From Rhodocyclaceae bacterium UBA5602 (GTDB taxonomy: Bacteria; Pseudomonadota; Gammaproteobacteria; Burkholderiales; Rhodocyclaceae): a stretch of DNA of 64,000 nt. The position numbers were made by a program, and so were the translations under genes. How positions within the stretch are numbered: the stretch's first letter is position 1; each line of letters opens with the position of its first letter. This document shows, in pieces, positions 1 to 9,402 of this stretch. The stretch is taken from assembly GCA_002424865.1 (NCBI GenBank), contig DILC01000044.1, forward strand, positions 37,220-101,219. The letters are read 5' to 3'. The notes beneath the pieces are model-generated. The model was not told the DNA's origin and searched no databases. It saw nothing but the letters and a program-made list of their open reading frames with translations.

Positions 1-420
1 AACCGCGTCGGCATCCGTCTTTCGCCCTTGCAAGTGTTTAACGATATCAAGGACAGCAATCCCGAAGCCACCTTCACCTATGCCGTTGAAGCGCTGAACC
101 GCTTCGGCCTGGCTTATCTGCATATTGCCGAAATGGGCATCGATAAACCGGGCGCTGCCGGCCCGGCGTTTGACCTCTTCAAGCTCCGCGGCCTCTGGAA
201 AGGGCTTTACATGACCAACTACGGTTACGACCTGGCACGCGGCAACGCGGTATTGCAAGATGGCCGCGCAGATATGGTCGCCTTTGGCGTGCCATTTTTG
301 GCCAACCCTGACCTGCCCCGCCGCTTTGCCACGGGTGCGGCACTTAACGCGCCAGATGTCGCGACGTTTTATGGCGGCGATGCCAAGGGCTACACCGACT
401 ACCCCGCTTTGCCGGCTTAA
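1..420 (+). CDS. NADH:flavin oxidoreductase / Old Yellow Enzyme family, C-terminal part
   Basis: This is the last 139 residues of a flavin-dependent ene-reductase. The reading frame is open from the first base, so the start lies outside the window. The visible part is the C-terminal third of an FMN-binding TIM barrel. It carries the family sequence GVRLSP-like NRVGIRLSP near the start, a YLHIAEM beta strand, and the FMN-phosphate-binding region DMVAFGVPFLANPDLPRR. The tail YPAL is typical of NemA/XenA-like proteins. These enzymes reduce activated C=C bonds, nitro compounds or nitrate esters with NAD(P)H in the cytoplasm. The natural substrate cannot be told. A methyltransferase gene follows after 35 bases. 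Confidence 0.9.
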   Translation, partial: NRVGIRLSPLQVFNDIKDSNPEATFTYAVEALNRFGLAYLHIAEMGIDKPGAAGPAFDLFKLRGLWKGLYMTNYGYDLARGNAVLQDGRADMVAFGVPFLANPDLPRRFATGAALNAPDVATFYGGDAKGYTDYPALPA

Positions 421-455
421 AGCCAGCTCACCACCACAGCAAGCGAGGAGCAAGC

Positions 456-1115
456 ATGGAAAACGACTTTTGGCACGAGCGCTGGGCAAAGAATGAAATC
501 GGCTTTCACAAGCCCGAGATTCATCCTTATTTGCAGCGGTATTGGCCTGACCTGCAGACGCCCAAAAGTGCCAGGGTCTTCGTTCCGCTGTGCGGCAAAA
601 CCCGCGACATGCTGTGGCTACGCGACCAGGGGCTGGAAGTAATGGGTGTTGAGTTGAGCCAACGCGCCGTGGAAGATTTTTTCATCGAAAATGAACTCAC
701 CGCCACGGTCACGCAGCACGGTGATTTCGCTCTCTACGAAAATTCCGGCATCCGTATTTTTTGCGGCGATTTTTTCAAACTCGCCGCAGCGGACTTGACA
801 GGCGTCACCCGCGTGTTCGACCGCGCCTCGCTCGTCGCCCTGCCCCCGGCCATGCGGCGCGACTACGCTGCGCACATGCAGCAGATCCTGCCGCCCGGCA
901 CGCAAACCTTGCTGGTGTGTTTTGCCTACCCGCAGGAACAAATGAGCGGGCCACCCTTTAGCGTGGAAGCAGCGGAAGTCGGCACGCTCTTCGAGCCGGC
1001 CTGCGAAGTCACTTTTCTGGCCGAATTCGACGTATTGGAGAGCGAACCGCGCTTTGCTCAGCGCGGCGTAACGCGCCTGACCGAGAAAGTGTTTCGCCTG
1101 CTCTACCCGTCCTAG
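456..1115 (+). CDS. tpm: Thiopurine S-methyltransferase (bacterial TPMT)
   Basis: A 219-residue SAM-dependent methyltransferase, the usual length for bacterial TPMT. The N-terminus MENDFWHERW and the segment GFH..EIHPYLQ are family hallmarks. The SAM site is seen in VFVPLCGKTRDMLWL (about residues 41-55) and in the GVELS acidic strand after it. Bacterial TPMTs methylate thiopurines and are known to methylate selenium and tellurium species, so a role in metalloid detoxification is possible but only inferred. The start is the ATG at 456, preceded by GCGAGGAG at good spacing. It may be co-transcribed with the preceding flavoenzyme gene. Confidence 0.93.
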   Translation: MENDFWHERWAKNEIGFHKPEIHPYLQRYWPDLQTPKSARVFVPLCGKTRDMLWLRDQGLEVMGVELSQRAVEDFFIENELTATVTQHGDFALYENSGIRIFCGDFFKLAAADLTGVTRVFDRASLVALPPAMRRDYAAHMQQILPPGTQTLLVCFAYPQEQMSGPPFSVEAAEVGTLFEPACEVTFLAEFDVLESEPRFAQRGVTRLTEKVFRLLYPS

Positions 1116-1118
1116 GCA

Positions 1119-1143
1119 AAAAGTCGGCGCTGGTGGAACGCCG
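1119..1143 (+). repeat. Dispersed 25-bp repeat, copy 1 (intergenic)
   Basis: This sits just behind the tpm stop codon. It matches 21 of 25 positions of the consensus AAAAGTCGGCGCTGG plus CGAGACGGCG. The other copies start at 3641, 32674, 43891, 49302, 52408, 52875 and 61327. Confidence 0.75.
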
Positions 1144-1189
1144 CGCAGTAAAGAAAAAACAGGGTTCGCCCGAAAATAAAGGAAAAATC

Positions 1190-2137
1190 ATGCAAAAAAG
1201 AAGCTTAGGACATTCAGATATTAAGGTCGCCCCGCTCATGTTTGGCGGCAATGTGTTTGGCTGGACGCTGGATGAAGCCCAGTCCTTCGAGATACTCGAC
1301 GCCTTCATGGCCGCAGGCTTTGATTTCATCGACACGGCCGACGTGTACTCGCGCTTTATTCCTGGCAATCAGGGCGGCGAGTCGGAAACCATACTCGGCA
1401 AATGGATGAAGGCGCGCGGCAACCGCAGCCGGGTGATTCTTTCCACCAAAGTCGGCATGGATATGGGCGACGGCCGGCAGGGATTGTCCAAGGACTACAT
1501 TTTCAAAGCGGTGGAAGCCTCGTTGCGGCGCTTGCAAACCGATTACATTGATCTTTACCAAGCGCATCTGGACGACGAAAATACGCCGCTCACCGAAACT
1601 CTGGAAGCGTTCGGGCTGCTCATCAAGCAAGGCAAAGTGCGCGTGATTGGCGCATCCAACTACACCCCAGGGCGTCTGGAAGAAGCCCTGCAAGTCAGCA
1701 AAGACCATGGCCTGCCTGCGTATCAGAGCTTGCAACCGCTATATAACCTGTACGACCGCGCAGCCTATGAAGAGGGCTTGCAGGCGGTTTGCCAGAAACA
1801 CGGCTTGGGTGTGATCCCTTATTTCGCGCTCGCCAGCGGCTTTCTCACCGGTAAATATCGCACCGAGGCCGATTGCAGCTCCGCACGCGGCGGCCTGGTC
1901 AAACGCTATCTGGATGAACGCGGCCTGCGCATCCTGGCCGCGCTCGATACAGTTGCCAAAGATAAAGCGGCAACCCCCGCCGTCATCGCACTGGCTTGGC
2001 TCATGGCCCGCCCCACCATCACCGCCCCCATTGCCAGCGCGACTTCGCTGGCGCAGCTGCAAGGGCTGATTCATGCGACAGAAATCAGTCTGGATCAGGC
2101 GTCTGTCGAGTTATTAAATCAGGCAAGCGCTGCTTGA
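1190..2137 (+). CDS. Aldo/keto reductase
   Basis: A 315-residue NADPH-dependent oxidoreductase of the aldo/keto reductase superfamily. The catalytic tetrad is visible: Asp48 and Tyr53 in DTADVY, Lys87 in STKVG and His126 in YQAHLDD. The start is placed at the ATG at 1190 because AAAGGAAAA lies just before it and the family alignment begins at MQKRSLGHS. An upstream in-frame start at 1133 would add residues encoded by the repeat region and is unlikely. The substrate is unknown. A second, different aldo/keto reductase follows 20 bases later. Confidence 0.9.
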   Translation: MQKRSLGHSDIKVAPLMFGGNVFGWTLDEAQSFEILDAFMAAGFDFIDTADVYSRFIPGNQGGESETILGKWMKARGNRSRVILSTKVGMDMGDGRQGLSKDYIFKAVEASLRRLQTDYIDLYQAHLDDENTPLTETLEAFGLLIKQGKVRVIGASNYTPGRLEEALQVSKDHGLPAYQSLQPLYNLYDRAAYEEGLQAVCQKHGLGVIPYFALASGFLTGKYRTEADCSSARGGLVKRYLDERGLRILAALDTVAKDKAATPAVIALAWLMARPTITAPIASATSLAQLQGLIHATEISLDQASVELLNQASAA

Positions 2138-2157
2138 ATTGATCACGTATTCATAAA

Positions 2158-3156
2158 ATGAAAAATCGCACCTTAGGCCAGTCCCGCATATCCGTTGCCG
2201 AAATAGGCTTGGGCTGCATGGGCATGAGCGAATTTTATGGTCCGAGTGATGATCAACTATCCTTAGCCACACTCACCCGTGCGCTGGATATCGGAGTGAA
2301 TTTTTTTGATTCCGCCGATACTTATGGTTTGGGCCATAACGAGCGCTTGCTGGGGCAGTTTTTGAAACAAGGCGGTGTAGCGCGACGGCGGCGGGTGGTT
2401 ATCGCCACTAAATTTGGCATCGTGCGCGAAGCGGGAAAGTATGAGCGGCGCATCGACAACAGCCCGGCCTATGTGCGCGCGGCATGCGAAGCCTCTTTGC
2501 AGCGTCTGGGGGTGGATGAAATCGATCTTTATTATTGCCATCGGCGTAACCCGGATGTACCGCTTGAAGAGACGGTGGGCGCCATGGCCGATCTGGTCGA
2601 TGCAGGCAAAGTGCGGCAGATTGGCTTGTCCGAAATATCCATTGCCACCTTGCAACGAGCCTCGAAAATCCATCCGATTGCGGCAGTGCAAAGCGAATAT
2701 TCGTTGTGGTCACGCGAACCTGAAAACGGCCTGCTCGCAGCGTGTGCCGAGCTGGGTACCACGTTTGTGGCTTACAGCCCGCTGGGCCGCGCGTTTCTTA
2801 CCGGCACGGTGAAGAGTGGCACGTTGGCAGACAATGATTTTCGACAATCCAACCCGCGCTTTCAGGGCGATGCGGAAATTGCGAATCAAGCACTTGTCGA
2901 CAAGCTGCACCAGTTTGCACAAACGCGCGGCGTCACTAACGCGCAAGTCGCACTAGCCTGGTTGCTGAATAAACACCCGCACGTCGTGCCCATTCCGGGC
3001 ACTCGCCAAATTCGCTATCTGGAACAAAACGTGGCAGCTTCGGCAATCACGCTCACACGCGAAGAGCTGGCAGCATTAGATGAGCTGTTCTTGCCGGAAC
3101 ACGTGACCGGTACCCGTTACCCTGAGGCTGGCATGGTGGGGGTGGAGCGCGATTGA
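2158..3156 (+). CDS. Aldo/keto reductase
   Basis: A 332-residue aldo/keto reductase of the AKR13-like type (GLGCMGMSEFYG near the N-terminus). The tetrad residues are Asp51 and Tyr56 (DSADTYG), Lys85 (ATKFG) and His128 (YYCHR). The C-terminal cofactor region PIPGTRQIRYLEQN is intact. It reduces an unidentified carbonyl compound with NADPH in the cytoplasm. It lies 20 bases behind the first reductase and is probably in the same transcript. The two are from different subfamilies and do not look like a recent duplication. The ribosome-binding site in front of the ATG is weak. Confidence 0.9.
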   Translation: MKNRTLGQSRISVAEIGLGCMGMSEFYGPSDDQLSLATLTRALDIGVNFFDSADTYGLGHNERLLGQFLKQGGVARRRRVVIATKFGIVREAGKYERRIDNSPAYVRAACEASLQRLGVDEIDLYYCHRRNPDVPLEETVGAMADLVDAGKVRQIGLSEISIATLQRASKIHPIAAVQSEYSLWSREPENGLLAACAELGTTFVAYSPLGRAFLTGTVKSGTLADNDFRQSNPRFQGDAEIANQALVDKLHQFAQTRGVTNAQVALAWLLNKHPHVVPIPGTRQIRYLEQNVAASAITLTREELAALDELFLPEHVTGTRYPEAGMVGVERD

Positions 3157-3205
3157 TTCGTGTGCCAATCGCTTCGTTTGTATCCTTTACGGCTCAAGGC
3201 AGCAG

Positions 3206-3232
3206 ATGAATCGAGGATAATGAGCGATTCAT
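3206..3232. repeat. Inverted repeat ahead of cobT
   Basis: ATGAATCG and CGATTCAT form an 8-bp perfect stem around an 11-base loop, ending 16 bases before the cobT start. It could be a weak terminator for the reductase genes or a protein-binding site. There is no U-tract and no cobalamin riboswitch in this short gap. Confidence 0.45.
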
Positions 3233-3248
3233 TTCCAGTTCGCCTTTT

Positions 3249-4313
3249 ATGCCCACAACTCAATTTTTAGCTGAATTACCCCGCATCGCCCCGCTCAACC
3301 GCACTCTGGCTGCGGCATTGCAGGCAAAAATCAATGGCAAGACCAAACCACTCGGCGCGCTTGGGCAACTGGAAACATTGGCGATGCAGATCGGCCAGAT
3401 ACAAAACACGCTGACACCACGCATCGTACAGCCGCATATCCTTGTCGCAGCGGGCGATCACGGCGCAGCACGCGCCGGGGTTTCTGCTTATCCGCAAGAA
3501 GTCACCTGGCAGATGGTGGAGAACTTTTTGGCCGGCGGCGCGGCGATCAATGTGCTGGCGCGGCAAGCCAACGCGCAGCTAGTCATTGCGGATGCAGGGG
3601 TCGCACACGCGTTTGGCGAACGTGCTGGATTGCTTGACGTAAAAGTCGGCGCTGACGGGACGGCGAATTACCTTGAGGGTGCGGCCATGACTGCCGACCA
3701 ATGTGCCCAAGCGATGCAGCACGGTGTCGATATCGTCTCAAACCTGGCTGCAACGGGTTGCAACACGCTGGGTTTTGGCGAAATGGGTATCGGCAATACG
3801 GCGTCGGCTTCCTTGCTCACGCATTGTTTAACCGGCTTGGCATTGGATGACGTGATCGGCCGTGGCACAGGTTTGGATGATGAAGGCCTGGCAAGAAAAC
3901 GCGCTTTGCTGGCGCAAGCCGTAGCGCTTTGGCCAGCAGCCGGCATGGCGACAAAAGATGTCCTGGCCCGCTTTGGCGGTTTTGAAATTGCCCTGTTAAG
4001 TGGCGCCATGCTAGCAGCAGCCGCTAAGCACATGGTGTTGGTGATTGATGGTTTCATTGTCACTAGCGCCCTGCTTGTCGCGGCTCGGATGTCCCCTGAA
4101 ATTCTCGACTATTGTGTGTTTTCCCACTATTCCAATGAAGCGGGACACAGACTGCAACTGGATTACCTGGATGCTAAACCTTTGCTGAACTTGGACTTGC
4201 GCTTGGGCGAAGGCACGGGAGCCGCCCTGGCCTTGCCGCTGCTTGCCGCCGCTTGCGCTGTACTCAATGAGATGGCGAGCTTTGATTCAGCAGGTGTGAG
4301 CCAGGCAGATTGA
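3249..4313 (+). CDS. cobT: Nicotinate-nucleotide--dimethylbenzimidazole phosphoribosyltransferase
   Basis: A 354-residue enzyme that makes alpha-ribazole phosphate from nicotinate mononucleotide and 5,6-dimethylbenzimidazole, giving the lower ligand of cobalamin. Family features are KPLGALG (residues 33-39), the AAGDHG motif, [11 protein letters not shown], and the catalytic glutamate in RLGEGTG (Glu321). The length is normal. Residues 132-139 (KVGADGTA) are encoded by a copy of the 25-bp dispersed repeat. This falls in a variable stretch just before the conserved GTxN turn, so function should be kept. It heads a cobT-cobS-cobC operon with gaps of 12 bases or less. Confidence 0.97.
   Translation: MPTTQFLAELPRIAPLNRTLAAALQAKINGKTKPLGALGQLETLAMQIGQIQNTLTPRIVQPHILVAAGDHGAARAGVSAYPQEVTWQMVENFLAGGAAINVLARQANAQLVIADAGVAHAFGERAGLLDVKVGADGTANYLEGAAMTADQCAQAMQHGVDIVSNLAATGCNTLGFGEMGIGNTASASLLTHCLTGLALDDVIGRGTGLDDEGLARKRALLAQAVALWPAAGMATKDVLARFGGFEIALLSGAMLAAAAKHMVLVIDGFIVTSALLVAARMSPEILDYCVFSHYSNEAGHRLQLDYLDAKPLLNLDLRLGEGTGAALALPLLAAACAVLNEMASFDSAGVSQAD
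3641..3665 (+). repeat. Dispersed 25-bp repeat, copy 2 (inside cobT)
   Basis: This matches 23 of 25 consensus positions and is read in the cobT frame as KVGADGTA. The gene frame is kept. Confidence 0.7.
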
Positions 4314-4325
4314 CGAAGAACCCCC

Positions 4326-5117
4326 ATGACAACCAAGACCTTGCAATGGCTACGCAATCAACTCATCTACTTTTTTGCCGCGCTGCGCTTTTTCACCCGC
4401 CTGCCCGTGCCGGCCTGGGTGGGGCATAGCCAGGAACAGCTCAACCACGCTGCACGTTACTTTCCATTGGTCGGTGCCGTCGTCGGGCTGATCGCTGCGG
4501 CTGTCACACTCCTGGCGGCCAAGGTCTTGCCTTTAACGCTGGCGGTCGTGCTGGGCATGGCGGCGAGTATTTTAGCCACCGGTGCGTTTCATGAAGACGG
4601 CTTTGCCGATGCCTGCGATGGCTTTGGCGGCGGCCGGGATAAAGCGCAAATCCTGTCCATCATGAAAGACGCCCGCGTGGGCAGCTATGCCACGATAGGC
4701 GTGGTGCTGATTTTGTTAGCCAAATGGAACAGCTTGCTGGAGATGGCCTATCAATGGCATATCTATTCTCTGTGTGCGGCGATTGTGGCCGGACACACGG
4801 TGTCACGCCTGGCCTCCACCATCCTCATCTTTAATCTGGACTACGTGCGCGATGACGCAAGCGCCAAATCCAAACCCTTGGCCGTGCGCCTGGCACCGCA
4901 TGAATTAGCGCTTGCCGCCTTTTTTGGCTTGGCGCCTTGTGTGCTGTTGCCAGCCATCCCACTGGCCATTGCCTTGCTGGCTGTTGCGCTATGCACCTGG
5001 TTGGCCGCCCGCTATTTTGTGCGTCATCTGGGCGGTTACACGGGAGATTGCCTGGGTGCGACTCAGCAACTCGCCGAACTGCTTTTTTACCTGGGATTGC
5101 TGTGCAGCTATACCTGA
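4326..5117 (+). CDS. cobS: Adenosylcobinamide-GDP ribazoletransferase
   Basis: A 263-residue membrane protein that joins adenosylcobinamide-GDP to alpha-ribazole (phosphate), the last joining step of cobalamin synthesis. The family signatures are FFTRLPVP near residue 20, the acidic [13 protein letters not shown] loop that holds metal-bound substrate, and the [10 protein letters not shown] motif. Several hydrophobic helices follow. It begins 12 bases after cobT, and its end overlaps the next gene by 16 bases, so the three are surely co-transcribed. Confidence 0.96.
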   Translation: MTTKTLQWLRNQLIYFFAALRFFTRLPVPAWVGHSQEQLNHAARYFPLVGAVVGLIAAAVTLLAAKVLPLTLAVVLGMAASILATGAFHEDGFADACDGFGGGRDKAQILSIMKDARVGSYATIGVVLILLAKWNSLLEMAYQWHIYSLCAAIVAGHTVSRLASTILIFNLDYVRDDASAKSKPLAVRLAPHELALAAFFGLAPCVLLPAIPLAIALLAVALCTWLAARYFVRHLGGYTGDCLGATQQLAELLFYLGLLCSYT

Positions 5118-5653
5118 TTCGCCACCCGCAACCCGATGTCAGGGAAGGCATGTGCTACGGCGCAAGCGATCTGCCCTTGCGTGACAGCGAGGAAAATCTT
5201 CAGGCTCTCGCCGCATCAATAAGGGCCCAGCTGCCAGAAGACTTGACTGTCTATACCAGCCCCCTCACGCGCTGCCGTTTGCTGGCCGAAGCCTTGCACC
5301 CTGCCCCGTTAAGCGATACGCGCCTCAGGGAGATGGACTTTGGCGCCTGGGAAATGCATGCGTGGGATGAGATTGATCGCGATACGCTCACCGCCTGGGC
5401 CAGTAATCCGACAGGGTTTACCCCGCCGCAAGGTGAATCAGCCGCTCAACTGCAAGCCCGCGTGCATGATTTTCTGGCTGAACTAGAAGCACAACGCAAG
5501 CTAAGCCAAAGCGCAGATCAACTTGCTTTAGTCACCCATGCGGGCGTGATGAAAGTCATTATCGGCTTAGCCCATGGCATGGCGCCTGCTGAATGGATGA
5601 GGCTGAAATTTGACTTTGCCAGTGTCGTGACAGTCAATCTGTCGGCAGGATGA
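5102..5653 (+). CDS. cobC: Histidine phosphatase, alpha-ribazole phosphatase type
   Basis: A 183-residue phosphoglycerate mutase-like phosphatase. The catalytic histidine is in LIRHPQP at the very N-terminus, the second in VTHAGVM near residue 145, with REMDFGAWE between them. The start is taken as GTG at 5102, inside the end of cobS, because the conserved RH motif begins 5 codons later. A longer upstream frame exists but only shadows cobS. The context supports removal of the phosphate from alpha-ribazole 5'-phosphate or adenosylcobalamin 5'-phosphate, although this fold serves many substrates. Confidence 0.88.
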   Translation: MQLYLIRHPQPDVREGMCYGASDLPLRDSEENLQALAASIRAQLPEDLTVYTSPLTRCRLLAEALHPAPLSDTRLREMDFGAWEMHAWDEIDRDTLTAWASNPTGFTPPQGESAAQLQARVHDFLAELEAQRKLSQSADQLALVTHAGVMKVIIGLAHGMAPAEWMRLKFDFASVVTVNLSAG

Positions 5654-5682
5654 ATCGCGCGCCGGCAAGGCTGGGGTTCCCT

Positions 5683-5738
5683 TGATTTTGCACAGGACGA
5701 ACGGACATCAAGCCGGACATCAAACATATGCTGGCCGG
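5683..5738 (+). repeat. 44-bp repeat, copy 1, with internal duplication
   Basis: A 29-base run beginning TGATTTTGCACAGGACG and ending at 5711 is identical to the minus strand of 52833-52861. The next 12 bases (5712-5723) duplicate the end of that run. The following 15 bases (5724-5738) match 52818-52832 on the minus strand with two differences. Confidence 0.75.
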
Positions 5739-5758
5739 ATCAATAAAATACTGCCCAA

Positions 5759-6331
5759 TTACTCAGGCATGGGCCAAGAACCGTTAATAATCTTTTCCGC
5801 CCACAGGAGTGCCGTGATGGTTTTGGCATCGGTAATCTCACCGTCCCGCACCGCCATCAAGGCATCAGCAACACCCATTTCGATCAATTCCAGAAACTCG
5901 CCATGGTCGCGCTCATGGCCAACATAGATCAAGCCTTCAGCCCAGAATATGTCTATCTTTTCGTCCGAATAACCGATGCAGGGATGCATCACTCCCAAGT
6001 GCCGCCATACCTTGGCTTGATAGCCCGTTTCTTCGCGCAACTCACGCTTGGCTGTGTCCAGCGGATGCTCGCTAGGGTCAATCTTGCCAGCGGGCAGCTC
6101 TAAAAAAACACGGTGCAGCGCGTAACGGTACTGGCGCTCGAACAAGAGTTGTCCGTTATCGAGCAAAGCCACAATAACCACAGCCCCAGGATGCGCTATC
6201 CATTCACGCACGGCGGGCTGACCGTCGGGCAAACGCACTTGATCCCGACGCACTTGCAGCAGCTTGCCGTCAAAGACCGGCTCGCTCGAAACAGTATGTT
6301 CAATGAGCTGGCCGTCGCCTTTATCAGTCAT
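5759..6331 (-). CDS. nudF: ADP-ribose pyrophosphatase (Nudix hydrolase)
   Basis: A 190-residue Nudix hydrolase of the ADP-sugar pyrophosphatase group. The Nudix box runs from GKIDP through RELREETGY (about residues 91-113) with the metal-binding glutamates in place. VFLELPAG just before it and the later GYSDEKIDIF are typical of NudF-like enzymes. It hydrolyses ADP-ribose and related sugars to AMP and sugar phosphate. It lies downstream of nuoN on the same strand and probably ends the nuo transcript, an arrangement common in betaproteobacteria. Confidence 0.92.
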   Translation of the reverse strand: MTDKGDGQLIEHTVSSEPVFDGKLLQVRRDQVRLPDGQPAVREWIAHPGAVVIVALLDNGQLLFERQYRYALHRVFLELPAGKIDPSEHPLDTAKRELREETGYQAKVWRHLGVMHPCIGYSDEKIDIFWAEGLIYVGHERDHGEFLELIEMGVADALMAVRDGEITDAKTITALLWAEKIINGSWPMPE

Positions 6332-6397
6332 GACGCCTGATGTTTACAATCTGGGTGGATAGGGCAGTTGACGTTGATTGGAAAAACGCCGAGCAAC

Positions 6398-7882
6398 TTA
6401 AAGTGAATGCAGCAGAACCGCCGTACACAACGACATCACCGCGTCGGGGAATAATCCAAACGCTGCCACGGCAATACCGTTAAGCGAGAGCAGGATGCGA
6501 AAACTTGTGCGTGCCAGCAAGGGTGTCTTATCCTCTGCCGCATCGAAATACATGAGCTTAACGACGCGCAGATAATAAAACGCGCCGACCAGGGAAAACA
6601 TCACCGCGCCAATGGCCACATACAAATGCCCGGCTTTAATGGCTGCGGTCAGCACAGCGAACTTGGCAAAAAAGCCGATAAAGAATGGAATACCTGCCAT
6701 GGAAAGCATAAATATCAGCATCATGCCGGCAAACCATGGGCTGCGCTGGTTCAAACCCTTGAAGTCATCCAGTTCTTCCGCTTCATGGCCTGCGCGGGAC
6801 AGCAATAACACCATGCCAAAAGAACCCAGAGACATGAGTACATACGCCAGAGTGTAGTACAGCGATGAGCTATACGCGTTAATTGCCGTAAAAGGGTCTA
6901 CCTCTTTGCCAATGACGCCAGAAGTCAAGCCGAGCAACATGAAACCCATGTGCGAAATGGCGGAATAAGCCAACATGCGTTTGATATTCTTTTGCGCAAT
7001 GGCGGCCAAGTTCCCAAGGGCAATCGAGAGCACGGCCATGATCAACAACATCTGCTGCCATTCTGCGACCACGGCAAACAAGGCATACACCAGCAAACGC
7101 AGGATCATGGCAAAAGCGGCAAATTTGGGCGCCGTGCCGATCAGCATCGTCACCACGGTCGGTGCGCCGTGATACACATCGGGAATCCACATGTGGAATG
7201 GCACCACGCCGAGCTTGAAAGCAATGCCCGCCACGATGAAGACCAGTCCGAAAACAAGTACCGTTTTATCTGCCTGGCCCTGATACAACACCTGCGAAAT
7301 ATCGGCGATATTGAGGTTGCCCGTTGCGCCATAGACCATGGACATGCCATACAGCAACAAGCCGGAAGCCAGGGCGCCCAGCACAAAATACTTCATGGCC
7401 GCTTCTGTTGCCCGCTTGGAGTCCCGGTCTATCGCAACCAAGGCGTAGAGCGACAAGGACATCAGCTCCAGGCCCAAATAAAGCGTTAACAGGCTGGCGG
7501 CAGAAATCATCACCATCATGCCCAGGGTGGCAAACAGCACAAGCAGATAAAACTCGCCTTTGTCCAGGCCGCGCACAACAAGATACTGGCGGCCATACAC
7601 CAGCACCATGATGACAGACAGATAAGCCATCAATTTGAGAAAGTCACTCAACAAATCATCCACAAATAAATTGCTCATGGTTAACGCGGTCTGGCCATCG
7701 GCCGTCATTACCGTTAACGCAGCACAACCCAGCAAGGTGATGATGCTTAGCGCAAAAGCGACCCAACGCTGGGTCTTGCCTAACACCAAATCAGCCAACA
7801 AGATGACAAATGACATCGACAACAGAAGAATTTCTGGTGCGAGGGGATAAAAGTCGGGAACTACGAAATTATTCAGCATCAA
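6398..7882 (-). CDS. nuoN: NADH-quinone oxidoreductase subunit N
   Basis: A 494-residue antiporter-like subunit of the complex I membrane arm with about 14 transmembrane helices. The conserved charged residues expected of the proton channel are present in the central helices ([14 protein letters not shown] near residue 130, then the [10 protein letters not shown] lysine helix). It is the last nuo gene, 35 bases behind nuoM. Confidence 0.97.
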   Translation of the reverse strand: MMLNNFVVPDFYPLAPEILLLSMSFVILLADLVLGKTQRWVAFALSIITLLGCAALTVMTADGQTALTMSNLFVDDLLSDFLKLMAYLSVIMVLVYGRQYLVVRGLDKGEFYLLVLFATLGMMVMISAASLLTLYLGLELMSLSLYALVAIDRDSKRATEAAMKYFVLGALASGLLLYGMSMVYGATGNLNIADISQVLYQGQADKTVLVFGLVFIVAGIAFKLGVVPFHMWIPDVYHGAPTVVTMLIGTAPKFAAFAMILRLLVYALFAVVAEWQQMLLIMAVLSIALGNLAAIAQKNIKRMLAYSAISHMGFMLLGLTSGVIGKEVDPFTAINAYSSSLYYTLAYVLMSLGSFGMVLLLSRAGHEAEELDDFKGLNQRSPWFAGMMLIFMLSMAGIPFFIGFFAKFAVLTAAIKAGHLYVAIGAVMFSLVGAFYYLRVVKLMYFDAAEDKTPLLARTSFRILLSLNGIAVAAFGLFPDAVMSLCTAVLLHSL

Positions 7883-7917
7883 ATTTCTCGGTTATCTCAG
7901 CGTTGAGTCATCGGGTA

Positions 7918-9393
7918 TTAAAGCTTGCTCACTGCCACATGCTTCAACAGATTATCGACTGATGTGTGCATCACTTCAGTGAATGGATAAGGGTATAGCC
8001 CCATGGCCAATACACAAACCGCAAGCAGCGCCAGAATCAGGAATTCGCGCCGGCCAATATCAGTTAACTCAGCCACATGGGGATTCGTAATCTCACCGAA
8101 TATCACCCGCTTGTACATCCATAAAGTGTAAGCGGCGCCCAGAATGAGCGTGACAGCCGCTGCCGCGCCGGTGAAGAAATTGAATTTCACGGCACCGAGT
8201 ATCACCATGAACTCCCCCACAAAGCCGGAGGTGGCTGGCAAACCGGCATTTGCCATGGAAAACAACATAAAAAAAGCCGCAAACTTGGGCATGGTGTTCA
8301 CCACACCACCGTAATCCGCGATTTGACGTGAGTGCATGCGGTCATACATCACGCCGATACACAAGAACATGGCGGCGGATACAAAACCATGCGAGATCAT
8401 CTGCACCAGCGCGCCTTCAATGCCGAGAGAATTAAAGATAAAAAAGCCCAGCGTAACAAAGCCCATGTGCGAGATGGATGAATAGGCCACCAGTTTTTTC
8501 ATGTCCGCTTGAACCAGGGCAACAAAGCCGATGTAAATGATCGCGGTCAGCGATAACGCAATCATCACAGGGGCCAAATAATGGCTCGCATCTGGCGCGA
8601 TAGGCAGGGAAAAGCGTAGAAACCCGTAAGCACCGAGCTTCAAGGCGATCGCAGCGAGGACCACGGAACCACCGGTAGGCGCTTCAACGTGGGCGTCAGG
8701 CAACCAAGTATGCACGGGCCACATGGGCACCTTGACGGCAAACGAAACCAGGAAGGCGATGAAAATCAAAATCTGCGGCGCCATGCCGATTTTGAGCTGA
8801 TGCCAGTCCAGAATATTTGCGCTGCCACCCGCATCCAGGAAGAGCCAGATCAAGGCAACCAGCATGAGCAAAGAGCCCAGCAAGGTGTAGAGGAAGAATT
8901 TGACCGCGGCATACACGCGATTCGGCCCGCCCCATACGCCGATAATCAGATACATCGGGATCAGTGACGCTTCAAAAAAGACATAAAACAGCACCCCATC
9001 GAGGGCACTGAAAATGCCGTTCATCAAGCCGGACATGATCAAAAATGCCGCCATGTATTGCGCTTGTTTCGTGGCAATCACTTCCCAGCCGGCTAACACC
9101 ACCATTATGGTGATGAAGCTGTTGAGCAGAATAAAAGGCATGGATATCCCATCCACCCCCAGCAGATATTGCAAATTAAACCGCGGCACCCACGGCGCTT
9201 GCTCGACAAACTGCATGCCGACAACCGCAGGATCAAAACCGATGTACAAGGGAATGGTCACGAGCAAACCAGCAATGGCCACGGCCAGGGACAGCCAGCG
9301 AACTAAAAAACGGCGCTCCGACCCAAGCAACAGCACGGGGATTGCACCCAGAATGGGAACCCAGATGGCTAAACTCAATAAATACGCACTCAT
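7918..9393 (-). CDS. nuoM: NADH-quinone oxidoreductase subunit M
   Basis: A 491-residue antiporter-like membrane subunit of complex I. The conserved glutamate helix (YVFFEASLIPMYLIIG) and the lysine helix (FAVKVPMWPVHTWLPDAH) that form the proton pathway are both visible. The length and helix pattern are normal. It lies between nuoL and nuoN with gaps of 9 and 35 bases, in the standard order. Confidence 0.97.
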   Translation of the reverse strand: MSAYLLSLAIWVPILGAIPVLLLGSERRFLVRWLSLAVAIAGLLVTIPLYIGFDPAVVGMQFVEQAPWVPRFNLQYLLGVDGISMPFILLNSFITIMVVLAGWEVIATKQAQYMAAFLIMSGLMNGIFSALDGVLFYVFFEASLIPMYLIIGVWGGPNRVYAAVKFFLYTLLGSLLMLVALIWLFLDAGGSANILDWHQLKIGMAPQILIFIAFLVSFAVKVPMWPVHTWLPDAHVEAPTGGSVVLAAIALKLGAYGFLRFSLPIAPDASHYLAPVMIALSLTAIIYIGFVALVQADMKKLVAYSSISHMGFVTLGFFIFNSLGIEGALVQMISHGFVSAAMFLCIGVMYDRMHSRQIADYGGVVNTMPKFAAFFMLFSMANAGLPATSGFVGEFMVILGAVKFNFFTGAAAAVTLILGAAYTLWMYKRVIFGEITNPHVAELTDIGRREFLILALLAVCVLAMGLYPYPFTEVMHTSVDNLLKHVAVSKL

Positions 9394-9402
9394 GTGGCTA
9401 TC

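Noticed and set aside
3157..3248. Cobalamin riboswitch ahead of cobT
   Set aside because: The gap is only 92 bases and lacks the B12 box. Only a simple hairpin is present.
6950..7489. Long plus-strand open frames within the nuo operon
   Set aside because: They are antisense shadows of nuoN with no family likeness. The same holds for other long frames opposite nuoL, nuoD, uvrA and fdsA.
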